Assembly: GCF_002099195.1 (NCBI RefSeq)
Contig: NZ_NBYX01000001.1
Coordinates: forward strand, 163,828-227,827
Direction of reading: 5' to 3'
Length of the DNA stretch: 64,000 nt
Origin: Burkholderia puraquae
GTDB taxonomy: Bacteria; Pseudomonadota; Gammaproteobacteria; Burkholderiales; Burkholderiaceae
This document shows, piece after piece, positions 1-8,256 of this stretch. Below the pieces are notes generated by a model. That model made no database searches and had not been told where the DNA came from. It saw nothing but the letters and a program-made list of their open reading frames with translations. Each line of letters opens with the position of its first letter. The first letter of the stretch is position 1. The translations under genes were made by a program, and so were the position numbers.

Positions 1-2
1 TG

Positions 3-1817
3 ACGTCATCGTTGGTCATCATCTTCGCGTTCTCGCCGTTCTACTTCGGCGACACCGCCACCAACGAATACCTGCGCCCGCTCGTGGTCGTGCTCACGCT
101 GTCGCTGCTCGGGTCGTGGCTGCTCTGCCTGACGGTGACACCGCTGCTTTGCTATTTCTTCCTGAAATCCGGCCATCACGGCGAAGGCCATGCGCACGAG
201 CACGATGCCGACGTGACGGTCAAGCAAAGCCGCTTCTACGGTGCCTATGCCCGCCTGATTCGCCGTGTCCTCGACCACAAGGGGCGGTTCCTGGTCGTGA
301 TGACTGCCTTGTTGGTCGGCGCGCTCGCGATCCTGGCCACGCGTCCGGCAGGGTTCCTGCCGGCTTCCGACCGGCCGCAGTTCCAGGTCGAACTCGAGCT
401 GCAGCCCGGGAGCGATGCACGGCTCACGCGCGACGTGGTCCGCGACCTGAGCCATTGGCTCAACGATCGCAAGAGCAATCCCGAGGTGACGACCAGCATC
501 GGCTATGTCGCCGACGGCGGTCCGCGTGTCGTCCTGGTGCTCAATCCGCCGCTGCCTGCGTCGCATATCGGCTACGTCACGGTCAGCATCGCGAAGCCGC
601 AGGATCTCGACGCGGTGATCGCACGAACCCAGGCGTGGATGACGCAACACCATCCCGAGGTGCGAACCGATGCGAAACGCTTCTCGCGCAGCGCCCACGA
701 CGCCGGCACGGTGGCTTATCGCGTGTCCGGTCCCGACGAAGCCGTGCTGCGCGAGATCGGTCGCAAGATCCAGGCGGCGTTGCATACCCAGCCGGGTATC
801 GTGCAGATCCACGACGATTGGGGGCCGCGCGTGCCGCGTGTCGATGTCGAGATCGACCAGAACAAGGCACGGCGCCTGGGCGTCAGCAGCGAGAACATCT
901 CTACGGCGTTGGCCACGCGGTATACCGGCGTCAACGTCTCGGTGTTGCGTGACGGCGATACGCTGGTGCCGCTGGTTGTGCGCGGCGCGGAAGCCGAGCG
1001 CACTCGGCCGGAAGATCTCGCCAATACGCTGATCCATCCGGCTGCGGGCGGCGCGCCGGTTCCGCTGTCCGCGGTTGCGACGGTCACGTTGAATACCGAG
1101 CCGTCGACGATTCGACGTCGCGATCTGATGCGCACGCTAACCGTGAAGGGCCGTAATACCCACGGCACCGCGCAGCAGGCGGTCGATCAGCTCGCGCCGG
1201 CCATCGGCCGGATCGCGTTGCCGCCGGGGTACCGGATCGAGCTGGGCGCCGAAATCGAGGAGTCCGCCGAGGCCAACGTGGCGCTCAGCGAGTATCTGCC
1301 GCATGCGGTGGTCGCGATGCTGGTGCTGTTTATCTGGCAGTTCGGCTCGTTCCGCAAGCTGTTGCTGATCGTCGGGATCATTCCGTTCGCGATGATTGGC
1401 GTCGGGCCCGCGCTGATCATCGCCCGCGAACCGTTGGGCTTCATGGCGAACTTCGGCCTGCTGTCGCTGGCCGGGATCATCGTCAACAACGCGGTGCTGC
1501 TGCTGGAGCGTATCGAGGTCGAGTTGGCGGCCGGCAAATCACGCCGCGAAGCGGTCGTCGCGGCAGCCGTGGCGCGCCTGCGGCCGATCGTGATGACCAA
1601 GCTGACCTGCATCGCCGGCTTGATTCCGCTGCTGCTGTTCGCCGGCACGCTGTGGACCGGCATGGCAGTCACCATCATGGGCGGGCTGCTGCTCGGGACG
1701 CTGATCACGCTCGGCATGGTGCCGGTGCTGTACGAACTGCTGTTCAGCGACAGGCTGTCCGGGTGGAGCCGGAAGCTCTTCGGTTCCGGTGCCGTCGATG
1801 CGCTCGAGAAATGTTGA
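3..1817 (+). CDS. RND efflux permease, C-terminal part (5' end outside window)
   Basis: The frame is open from the first bases of the window, so the start lies upstream and only about the last 600 residues of a roughly 1000-residue inner-membrane pump are present. What remains shows a membrane helix pair, a His-rich cytoplasmic loop (five His within about 12 residues after the first visible helices), a second large periplasmic porter region, and a C-terminal bundle of hydrophobic helices with the typical FGLLSLAGIIVNNAVLL and RLRPIVMT segments of the HAE-1/AcrB class. Such pumps use proton antiport to move drugs or other amphiphiles through a periplasmic adaptor and outer-membrane channel, neither of which is in view. 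The substrate cannot be told; the His-rich loop could hint at metal sensing but is not diagnostic. Confidence 0.93.
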   Translation, partial: TSSLVIIFAFSPFYFGDTATNEYLRPLVVVLTLSLLGSWLLCLTVTPLLCYFFLKSGHHGEGHAHEHDADVTVKQSRFYGAYARLIRRVLDHKGRFLVVMTALLVGALAILATRPAGFLPASDRPQFQVELELQPGSDARLTRDVVRDLSHWLNDRKSNPEVTTSIGYVADGGPRVVLVLNPPLPASHIGYVTVSIAKPQDLDAVIARTQAWMTQHHPEVRTDAKRFSRSAHDAGTVAYRVSGPDEAVLREIGRKIQAALHTQPGIVQIHDDWGPRVPRVDVEIDQNKARRLGVSSENISTALATRYTGVNVSVLRDGDTLVPLVVRGAEAERTRPEDLANTLIHPAAGGAPVPLSAVATVTLNTEPSTIRRRDLMRTLTVKGRNTHGTAQQAVDQLAPAIGRIALPPGYRIELGAEIEESAEANVALSEYLPHAVVAMLVLFIWQFGSFRKLLLIVGIIPFAMIGVGPALIIAREPLGFMANFGLLSLAGIIVNNAVLLLERIEVELAAGKSRREAVVAAAVARLRPIVMTKLTCIAGLIPLLLFAGTLWTGMAVTIMGGLLLGTLITLGMVPVLYELLFSDRLSGWSRKLFGSGAVDALEKC

Positions 1818-2160
1818 GACTGGCGGCCTGGCCTTTTGGCGCGTGTTGATGCGGGCGCATCAGAAAATCGTCGCAAAGATTCCTTCTGAGCATCCTTGGA
1901 GGTTTATATAAAAATCATTTAATAGCATTGGCTTAAGTGTTTTTGTGAGGTTGGCTATTGGAACAACGGAAATACAGAAAATCTGTGTTTCTGGCCGGTT
2001 CGGCACTTTCTCCACTTTTACACTCCCCGATTGCCCAACGGACATCTATCCGGGCATGACCAACAGAACAAGGCCCTCCCGGCGGTTGCAGACCGTTTAT
2101 GAACAAGGTCGCGAGACCCGTCTCTTTACCTGCCTCATTTTTTTGAATGGAGCTTCACGA
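1818..2160. other. Intergenic region upstream of first porin
   Basis: About 340 bases without a convincing gene. The stretch around 1890-1960 is clearly more AT-rich than its surroundings and is the natural place for the porin promoter. No strong hairpin terminator for the RND gene was seen. A short in-frame extension of the porin reading frame starts at 1945 but lacks a signal sequence and is not taken as coding. Confidence 0.5.
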
Positions 2161-3288
2161 ATGAACAAGACTCTGATCGCTGCAGCAGTTGCAATATCGT
2201 TTGTTACCGTCGCACACGCGCAAAGCAGCGTCTCGCTGTACGGCGTGCTGGACGCAGGCATCACCTACCAAAGCAACGTCCAGAACGCATCCGGCCAAGG
2301 CAAGTCGCGCTTTTCGATGGGGTCGGGCATTGACCAAAGCCGTTTCGGCCTGCGTGGCTCGGAAGATCTCGGTGGCGGCCTGAAGGCAATCTTCACGTTG
2401 GAAAGCGGCTTCAACGTCGGGAACGGCAAGTTCGCGAACGGCAACGGCGGCATGTTCAACCGCCAGGCGTTCGTCGGCCTGTCGAGCCAGTACGGCACGG
2501 TCACGCTGGGCAAGCAGTACGACACGACGCAAGACTACCTGGCGCCGCTGACGGCAACGGGTTCGTGGGGCGGCACCTACTTCGCGCATCCGCTGAACAA
2601 TGACCGTCTGAGCACGAACGGCGACGTCGCGCTGAACAATACGATCAAGTACACGAGCGTGAACTACGCTGGCCTGCAATTCGGTGGCACTTACTCGCTC
2701 TCGAACAGCACGAACTTTGCGAACAACCGTGCATACAGCGGTGGCGTGTCGTACCAGTATGAAGGCCTGAAGCTGGGTGTGGCATATTCGCAAGCGAATA
2801 ACGCTGGTCTGTCCGCGACGGGCGCCGTGAACCCGTATGTCGATTCGACGAATGGCACTGCATACGGAATCCAGGGCCGCAGCCGCACGTATGGCATCGC
2901 AGCAACGTATGCATTTGGCCCGGCACTGGTTGGCGCGGCATGGACGCAATCGCGCCTCGACAACCAGACGAACGGTGCTGGTACGCTGCGCGCTGACAAC
3001 TACGAAGTCAGCGCGAAGTACAACCTGACGGCGGCTCTTGGCTTGGCCGCTGCCTATACGTACACGAATGCGAAACTGAACAGCAACAGCACGCACTGGA
3101 ATCAGTTCGGCGTGCAAGCCGACTACTACCTGTCGAAGCGCACGGACGTCTACGCTCAGGCGGTGTACCAGCGTGGTACGAAGGGCGCCGGTTTGGGTGC
3201 ATCGATCTACAACGGCGATATCAACGCGTTCCCGAGCTCGAAGGTTAGCCAAACTGCGGCAACGGTTGGCCTGCGTCACCGCTTCTAA
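2161..3288 (+). CDS. Gram-negative porin (OmpC/Porin_4 family)
   Basis: Encodes 375 residues. The start at 2161 is chosen because it gives a classic Sec signal peptide (MNKTLIAAAVAIS..., cleavage after AHA before QSSVSLYG) and has a GGAG ribosome site about nine bases upstream. The mature protein shows the betaproteobacterial porin pattern: SVSLYGVLDAGI at the start, SRFGLRGSEDLGGGLKAIF, the FNRQAFVGLSSQYGTVTLGKQYD strand pair, many alternating beta-strands, and a C-terminal GLRHRF ending in Phe, the usual signal for BAM-mediated insertion. It should form a trimeric 16-strand channel for small solutes. It is a paralogue of the porin at 12092 in this window. Confidence 0.95.
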   Translation: MNKTLIAAAVAISFVTVAHAQSSVSLYGVLDAGITYQSNVQNASGQGKSRFSMGSGIDQSRFGLRGSEDLGGGLKAIFTLESGFNVGNGKFANGNGGMFNRQAFVGLSSQYGTVTLGKQYDTTQDYLAPLTATGSWGGTYFAHPLNNDRLSTNGDVALNNTIKYTSVNYAGLQFGGTYSLSNSTNFANNRAYSGGVSYQYEGLKLGVAYSQANNAGLSATGAVNPYVDSTNGTAYGIQGRSRTYGIAATYAFGPALVGAAWTQSRLDNQTNGAGTLRADNYEVSAKYNLTAALGLAAAYTYTNAKLNSNSTHWNQFGVQADYYLSKRTDVYAQAVYQRGTKGAGLGASIYNGDINAFPSSKVSQTAATVGLRHRF

Positions 3289-3374
3289 GAGACGGGTTCA
3301 AAAAGCTGTTTGGGGCTGTTAACCTCCGCGGCGAGGTGTTAACCCCTGGCATCGGAGCAACCGAGGCCGAGGAG
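3289..3374. other. Probable left end of IS402-like element
   Basis: Short segment between the porin stop and the transposase start. It carries two GTTAAC hexamers about 20 bases apart flanking an ACCTC/GAGGT stem (around 3320-3345). The transposase start follows immediately, so this is probably the terminal region of the insertion element. No matching right terminal repeat was found downstream, in keeping with loss of the right end. Confidence 0.4.
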
Positions 3375-3710
3375 ATGGGCAAGCCGATCATCGACGACGA
3401 ATTGTGGACACTGATTGAGCCGTTACTATCGCCAGCGAAGCCGCGGCGCGAGACGCACCCGGGCCGTCTACCTGTTTCGAATCGCGCTTCGCTGACCGGC
3501 ATTCTGTTCGTTCTCAAGGCCGGACTACGGTGGCGCGACCTGCCTGCCGAGATGGGGTGCGGCTCACGCGTGACATGTTGGCGATGGCTACGCGACTGGC
3601 AGGCCGCCGGCATGTGGGACCGCTTGCACGAACTGCTGCTCGCGAAGTTGCGGGCGGCCGACCAGATCGACTTCTCGCGAGCCGCTGTCGATTCATCATC
3701 GATCCGCGCG
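3375..3710 (+). mobile_element. IS402-like (IS5 family) element remnant
   Basis: Only the left end and the first third of the transposase gene survive. The coding part begins at 3375 and ends at the junction near 3710, where the bases GATCCGCGCG precede the switch to the NmrA sequence. The rest of the transposase and the right terminal repeat are absent, so the element cannot move by itself. Confidence 0.75.
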
Positions 3711-4451
3711 GAAGTGGCGGTTGCCGATCTGGCCGACGCTGCCGCCTTGACGCGTGCATTCGCCGGCGCGCGCGGCGCGTATCTGGTCAAGCCGCCCAAT
3801 TATGCGCTGGAGAGCCTGTTCGAACATGCGGACGTGACGGCGCGCGCCGTCGCCGAAGCCGTGCGCGCGTCGGGCCTGCCGAAACTCGTGCTGCTGTCGT
3901 CGGTCGGCGCGGACCGGGCGGCCGGCACCGGCGTGATCGGGACCAACCGCACGGCCGAGCAGCGGCTGGCGGAACTGGGCATTCCGGTCGTGTTCCTGCG
4001 CGCGGCGTACTTCATGGAGAACTGGGCGCGCGTCGTCGATCCGGTGCGCACGCAAGGCATCCTGCCGAGCCTGCTCGTGCCGGTCGAGCGCGCCATTCCG
4101 ATGGTCGCGACCGAAGATATCGGCCGCATCGCGGCGAACCTCCTGCGTGAAGACTGGGCGGGCATCCGGAAGATCGGCCTGGAAGGGCCGATCGCGTATT
4201 CGCCCGCCGACATCGCGGCGATCCTTGCGCACGCGCTGAATCGACCGGTGCGGCCGGTGGCGCTCGAGCTTTCCGCGTGGGCCGGGGTACTCGCGATGAA
4301 TCCGTTCTCGAGCGTGGCAATCGATGGATTCATCGAACTGAATCGCGGGCTGAACAGCGGGTACATCGACTTCGGGAGCGACGCCACGGTCGAGCTTCGA
4401 CAAGGGCGCGTGCGGTTCGAACAGGTTGCCGGGGAGATTCTTCGGGCCTGA
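3375..4451 (+). pseudogene. IS5-family transposase N-terminus joined in frame to 5'-truncated NmrA-like oxidoreductase
   Basis: From the ATG at 3375, about 112 residues match the N-terminal domain of IS402-type (IS5 family) transposases: GKPIIDDELW, FVLKAGLRWRDLP, RLHELLLAKLRAADQIDFSRA and the catalytic-region start AVDSSSIRA. At about 3710 this stops and continues in frame into an NmrA/NAD(P)-binding protein (LVLLSSVGAD, FLRAAYFMENW, VATEDIGRIAANLL), which runs to its normal C-terminus. The NmrA part lacks roughly its first 60 residues, including the GxxGxxG dinucleotide loop, and the transposase lacks the rest of its DDE domain. Neither half should be active. It is probably a deletion joining an IS element to a resident gene; whether the fused frame is expressed is unknown. 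Confidence 0.85.
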
Positions 4452-4583
4452 CGCCGCACGCCTGTTGGCTGCGTATCGCCACGGCATCGCGGCCGTCGTG
4501 AACGGGGCTGCGGCACGGCCCGGATACGGGCGCCATTGCGTATGTCGAACGGCCGTAACGGACCGAACGACGTCACGCGCGAT

Positions 4584-4604
4584 CCGGCTCCGTCGCGGAG
4601 CCGG
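4584..4604. terminator. Hairpin between convergent genes
   Basis: An exact 8-bp GC-rich stem (CCGGCTCC / GGAGCCGG) with a 5-base loop lies between the NmrA remnant and the convergent tetR gene. A short ATTT follows on the plus strand. It probably ends transcription from one or both sides, but the U-tract is weak. Confidence 0.45.
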
Positions 4605-4634
4605 TCATTTCCGTGTCGTCCTCGACGTTCCAGG

Positions 4635-5261
4635 TCAACGCACCGGCGCAGCCGAGGCCAGCAGGCTGCGCAGAAACACCATGATCATGTGCCCGATCGG
4701 CACCTCGGACAGGATCGACTGCTGCAGCGACAGGCCCTGCGAGAGCCCCATGAACGAAATGGCCAGGACGGCCGGCGGTTCGGGCGGCACTTTCTTCAGC
4801 CGCGCGAAAATCTGTTCGATGCAACAGGCGAGGCCATCTCGGTGGGCGTCCAGCAACGCTTGCGACGCAACGGCAAAAGCGGGGTTGCGCCGACCCTGAA
4901 GCCTGAACTCGACGCCCAGCACCGACCACTCGGGCTCGGCGTCGACAGTCCGTGACCACACGTCCAACGCATTCAATATGTCCTCCCCGGACGCGGATGG
5001 GTCGCTCAGCGCCCGGGCGATGTCAGCCACTTGCGTCTTCGAGCGCTCCCGCATCAGTTCGACGAACAACGCCTCCTTGCTCGCGAAGTTCGAATAGAAC
5101 GCGCCCTGCGTATAGCCGGCCTCGGCCGCGATATCCCGGAGCGACGCGGCGCCGAACCCACGATCGACGAATAGCCGCTTCGCAGCGGCGAGCAAATGTG
5201 CGCGGGTCTGCAATCGGCTTTCTTCGCGGCTCAGCCGCGGGGGAGGGGGAGCCATGTTCAT
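4635..5261 (-). CDS. TetR/AcrR-family transcriptional regulator
   Basis: 208 residues. The N-terminal helix-turn-helix is clear (TRAHLLAAAKRLFVDRGFGAASLRDIAAEAGYTQGAFYSNFASKEALF, approximately residues 20-65), followed by a helical ligand/dimer domain of usual length. Two Met codons are possible (5261 and 5255). Just upstream lies a perfect 12-bp inverted repeat plus a third half-site, consistent with autoregulation. The gene converges on the truncated NmrA oxidoreductase, which may have been part of its original neighbourhood. No other clear target is adjacent except the H-NS gene transcribed away from it. The effector is unknown. Confidence 0.92.
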   Translation of the reverse strand: MNMAPPPPRLSREESRLQTRAHLLAAAKRLFVDRGFGAASLRDIAAEAGYTQGAFYSNFASKEALFVELMRERSKTQVADIARALSDPSASGEDILNALDVWSRTVDAEPEWSVLGVEFRLQGRRNPAFAVASQALLDAHRDGLACCIEQIFARLKKVPPEPPAVLAISFMGLSQGLSLQQSILSEVPIGHMIMVFLRSLLASAAPVR

Positions 5262-5280
5262 GTCCGGAAGGATATCAGTT

Positions 5281-5338
5281 GATATTTGAGATGGATACCA
5301 TTACGATCGCATTTCAAATATCACTCGATATTTGAAAT
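5281..5338. promoter_or_regulatory. Palindromic operator upstream of tetR gene
   Basis: ATTTCAAATATC at 5311-5322 and GATATTTGAAAT at 5327-5338 form an exact 12-bp inverted repeat with a 4-base spacer. A further copy of the half-site, GATATTTGA, lies at 5281-5289, 20 bases from the tetR start. The AT-rich palindrome stands out in GC-rich surroundings and fits a TetR-family binding site covering the divergent promoters. The link to this regulator is inferred from position. Confidence 0.65.
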
Positions 5339-5594
5339 TCAGCGCGTGATTGTGTCGCCGAATGTCTGTAACGGGATCGTCCCGGGAAGACGGTCGGTTC
5401 GGCGCGCGCGGTCTACCGGCACGCAGTGGTGTAGTACGGTTTCCGTCGCATCGAGTCGCACCACGTTATCCGGTGTGCCGAGGCAAGCAGCTTGCCGATC
5501 AAGTGAATGTCGTCCCCGCGGGGTGTCGCAACACAGTCAGTTAGTCATGCGAATCATACCGGTTCGCGTGCGGATGCAGGGCAGGAAGCAGAAG

Positions 5595-5930
5595 ATGAGC
5601 GCGAGCAAGACCTATGCACAGCTCGTAGTCGAGCTGGCCGAACTGGACGAGGAAATCGAGCGCGCACGCGCGCGCGAACGCGTCGATGCGATCGCGGAGG
5701 TTCACTCGCTGATGGATACCTACGCGATCAAGCATCGCGACCTTGTCGGCCGCAACGGCAGCCGGGGTTCGTACGTCGTGAAAGTGCTGCCGGCGCGCTA
5801 TCGCGATCCGGCGAGCGGGAAGGAGTGGAGCGGGCGCGGCAATGCGCCGCTCTGGATCAGGGGCAAGGATCGTCGCCAGTTCGTGATAGTCAAACCGCCG
5901 TCCACCGGCAAGAAATCCAAGGCCGGTTGA
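5595..5930 (+). CDS. H-NS histone-like nucleoid protein
   Basis: 111 residues, start at 5595 with an AGGAAG ribosome site. The N-terminal half is a charged coiled-coil (YAQLVVELAELDEEIERARARERVDAIAEV) for oligomerisation. The C-terminal half holds the H-NS DNA-binding signature in its Burkholderia form, RYRDPASGKEWSGRGNAPLWI, then a basic tail. Such short H-NS/MvaT-like proteins bind AT-rich DNA and silence foreign genes. Earlier in-frame Met codons exist (5547, 5574) but add a basic stretch atypical of the family. It ends 28 bases before the end of the convergent cupin gene. Confidence 0.93.
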   Translation: MSASKTYAQLVVELAELDEEIERARARERVDAIAEVHSLMDTYAIKHRDLVGRNGSRGSYVVKVLPARYRDPASGKEWSGRGNAPLWIRGKDRRQFVIVKPPSTGKKSKAG

Positions 5931-5958
5931 CAGCGTGTGACGGGCGCGTCGCGAGAGA

Positions 5959-6231
5959 CTATGACGACACTGGCTTCGGCTGGGCTTGACCCGCCGGCGT
6001 CAGCACCGCGAGCAGCGTGGCGCCGTCAGGCGACGGCGCCACATATGCATGCGGCCGATGCGACGAGAACAATGCGCTTTCACCGGCGCGCAACCGCGTC
6101 GGCTCGCTGTGCGCAAAGTGCAGTGCCGGTTCGCCCGACAGCACATGGCAGAACTCGTCGCCCTCGTGGCCGGTGAGCCCGCCGGCTTCGTCCGCCGTGC
6201 GTGCGTCGACCTGCATGCGCAGCGTGATCAT
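5959..6231 (-). CDS. Small single-domain cupin protein
   Basis: About 90 residues forming one cupin barrel: HEGDEFCHVLSGEPALHF is close to cupin motif 1, and the later G-SALFSSHRPHAYV is motif 2. The sequence resembles the C-terminal ligand domain of XRE-cupin regulators, but no helix-turn-helix precedes it; 15 bases upstream is the stop of the SDR gene on the same strand. It is either a stand-alone cupin cotranscribed with the dehydrogenase or the remnant of a larger regulator. No strong ribosome site is visible. Function not known. Confidence 0.7.
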   Translation of the reverse strand: MITLRMQVDARTADEAGGLTGHEGDEFCHVLSGEPALHFAHSEPTRLRAGESALFSSHRPHAYVAPSPDGATLLAVLTPAGQAQPKPVSS

Positions 6232-6246
6232 CCCGGCCGAACTGTC

Positions 6247-7005
6247 TTATCCCCGGCCGACGAACGGCATGGCCGTCGCCATGATCGTCATGTTCAGGAT
6301 GTTCGTGTCCAGCGGCAGGTTCGCCATCTGGACGATCGCGTTCGCGACATGCGTGACGTCCATGCGCGCCTCGGGCGCGAGGCTGCCGTCGGCTTGCGGG
6401 ACACCTTGCGTCATCCGTTCCGTGAGCGACGTCGCTGCGTTGCCGATGTCGATCTGGCCGCACGCGATGTTGTACCGGCGGCCGTCGAGCGCCAGCGACT
6501 TGGTGATCCCGGTTACCGCATGCTTGGTGGCCGTGTACGCGATCGTATCGGGGCGCGGCGCATGTGCCGAGATCGAGCCGTTGTTGATGATCCGGCCGCC
6601 CTGCGGCGTTTGCGCTTTCATCAGGCGCCATGCGGCCCGCGCACACAGAAAGACGCCGGTCAGGTTCGTTGCGACGACGCTGTTCCACAGATCGAATGCG
6701 TATTCGTCGAGGGAGACCGGAGGCGCGTTGCGGCCGGCATTGTTGAACAGCACGTCGAGCCGGCCGAACTGCTGCGCGATCTGCGCAAACGCGTGGTCCA
6801 CCGATGCTTCGTCGGTGACGTCCGCAGGAAATACGTGCGCGTCGCCGTGGGCGGCGCGGATCGCCTCCTGCGTTTCGCGCAGCGATTCCTCCGTGCGTCC
6901 GAGCAGTGCGACGGTGAATCCCGCCTGGGCGAGCGCGATGGCCGCTGCGCGACCGATGCCGGATCCGGCGCCTGTGACGGCTGCGAATTGCTTCGAGACA
7001 GACAT
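6247..7005 (-). CDS. Short-chain dehydrogenase/reductase (SDR)
   Basis: 252 residues from the start at 7005, which has an AGGAAA ribosome site; a longer frame to 7074 adds a non-conserved leader. Classical SDR features are intact: TGAGSGIG at residues 11-18, NNAG at 88-91, catalytic Ser about 144, Tyr157 and Lys161 (YTATK). It should be an NAD(P)-dependent oxidoreductase acting on a hydroxyl or keto group in the cytoplasm; the substrate cannot be inferred. It precedes the small cupin gene by 15 bases, probably as one transcript. Confidence 0.93.
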   Translation of the reverse strand: MSVSKQFAAVTGAGSGIGRAAAIALAQAGFTVALLGRTEESLRETQEAIRAAHGDAHVFPADVTDEASVDHAFAQIAQQFGRLDVLFNNAGRNAPPVSLDEYAFDLWNSVVATNLTGVFLCARAAWRLMKAQTPQGGRIINNGSISAHAPRPDTIAYTATKHAVTGITKSLALDGRRYNIACGQIDIGNAATSLTERMTQGVPQADGSLAPEARMDVTHVANAIVQMANLPLDTNILNMTIMATAMPFVGRG

Positions 7006-7145
7006 GGCTTGATTTCCTGCGGGTTGAATGACGGGTGAGGCTGCGGATGAACGATGACCTTGCCACTTCGGCAATGTAGTCGAAATGCGCAGCGCACATG
7101 TTCAACCGTCATCGTAAAGCAGGTTCGATTGCGCGATGACCTGGA

Positions 7146-8090
7146 CTACTTCTTCCGGCCGGGTGCGCTCTTCCGTGCCCGCGTGCCCGTCTCGGCAAAC
7201 AGATCGACCACCACGTCGCGCAGCCACCGGTTCCCCTCGTCCTGATTGACCCGCGTATGCCAGAGCATGTGAATGGGCGCGCCGGGCAGCGTGACGGGCA
7301 GCGCGCGCCAGCCCAGCGAAAACGGTGCGGCGAGCTGCTGCGCGAGATGCTCGGGCACCGTCGCGATCAGGTCGGTGCGCTGCAGGATGTAGCCCACACT
7401 CATGAAATGCGGCACCGTGAGCCGCACCTGGCGCGTCACGCGGCGGCGCTTCAGCCATTCGTCCACCTGCCCGTGACCGGTGCCGGCCGACACCACGACC
7501 AGGTGCTCGGCATTGCGCCACGTGTCGACCGTCAGCGGTGCCTCCTCGAGCGGATGCCCGCGCCGGAACAGGCATACATAGCGCTGATCGAACAGCCGGC
7601 GCTGATAGAAGCCGCCCTTGAGCTGCGGCAGCAGGCCGATCGCGAGATCGACGCGGCCGTCGGCCATCTCGTCGCCGAGGTTGACGCTCGTGTTGCGCAC
7701 GGTATTGAGTGCAATGCCCGGCGCCGCTTGCGACAGGTGTTCGAGCAGTGCGGGCAGGAACACGACTTCGCCGATGTCGGTCATGCCGATCGTCAGCGTG
7801 CGCGCGGCGCGCAGCGGATCGAAACCGGTCTCCGGGTTCAACGCGGCATGCAGCGTCGCGAGCGCGTGCGACACGGGTTCCGCCAGGCGCAGCGCGAACG
7901 GCGTCGGCACCACGCCGCCAGGCCCGCGCACGAACAGCGGATCGCCGAGCCGGCGGCGCAGCTTCGCGAGCGCGTTGCTCACGCCCGGCTGGCTCATGTT
8001 CATCTGCTCGGCGACGCTCGACACGCGCCGTTCCTGCATCAGCCGCTGGAAAAGCAGCAGCAGGTTGAGGTCGATATCGCTCAGTTCCAT
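7146..8090 (-). CDS. LysR-family regulator (NodD/NahR-like)
   Basis: 314 residues. The N-terminus (DIDLNLLLLFQRLMQERRVSSVAEQMNMSQPGVSNALAKLR) is the winged helix-turn-helix of the NodD/NahR branch of LysR proteins, followed by a periplasmic-binding-like effector domain. It lies divergent to a FAD-dependent aromatic hydroxylase with 166 bases between them, the usual arrangement for a regulator of aromatic degradation. The inducer is likely an aromatic acid such as the substrate or product of that hydroxylase, by analogy to NahR. Confidence 0.93.
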   Translation of the reverse strand: MELSDIDLNLLLLFQRLMQERRVSSVAEQMNMSQPGVSNALAKLRRRLGDPLFVRGPGGVVPTPFALRLAEPVSHALATLHAALNPETGFDPLRAARTLTIGMTDIGEVVFLPALLEHLSQAAPGIALNTVRNTSVNLGDEMADGRVDLAIGLLPQLKGGFYQRRLFDQRYVCLFRRGHPLEEAPLTVDTWRNAEHLVVVSAGTGHGQVDEWLKRRRVTRQVRLTVPHFMSVGYILQRTDLIATVPEHLAQQLAAPFSLGWRALPVTLPGAPIHMLWHTRVNQDEGNRWLRDVVVDLFAETGTRARKSAPGRKK

Positions 8091-8113
8091 GGGTTTCGCC
8101 TTGCCGGGTTCAT

Positions 8114-8132
8114 TGCATCCAGTGATGATGCA
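8114..8132. promoter_or_regulatory. Candidate LysR-binding palindrome
   Basis: TGCATC and GATGCA form an inverted repeat with a 7-base spacer in the space between the divergent LysR and monooxygenase genes, 24 bases from the LysR start. It fits the size of a LysR box although it is not a clean T-N11-A. An AT-rich stretch follows at 8135-8160 that could hold the promoter. Confidence 0.4.
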
Positions 8133-8256
8133 GATTCATTTCATTTTATTGCGGGATGAAAGTCGGCTCCTGAAAATACCGTTACGGCACATGCAATCGA
8201 CATGACCGCTGCGCAAGCCGCAGACCCCACATCGGAATATCGGAGACACCTTCATC

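Noticed and set aside
1945..2160. Upstream extension of the first porin frame
   Set aside because: It would bury the signal peptide inside the protein; the start at 2161 gives a proper signal sequence.
5547..5595. Earlier start codons for the H-NS gene
   Set aside because: They add a short basic leader not typical of the family, while 5595 has a better ribosome site.
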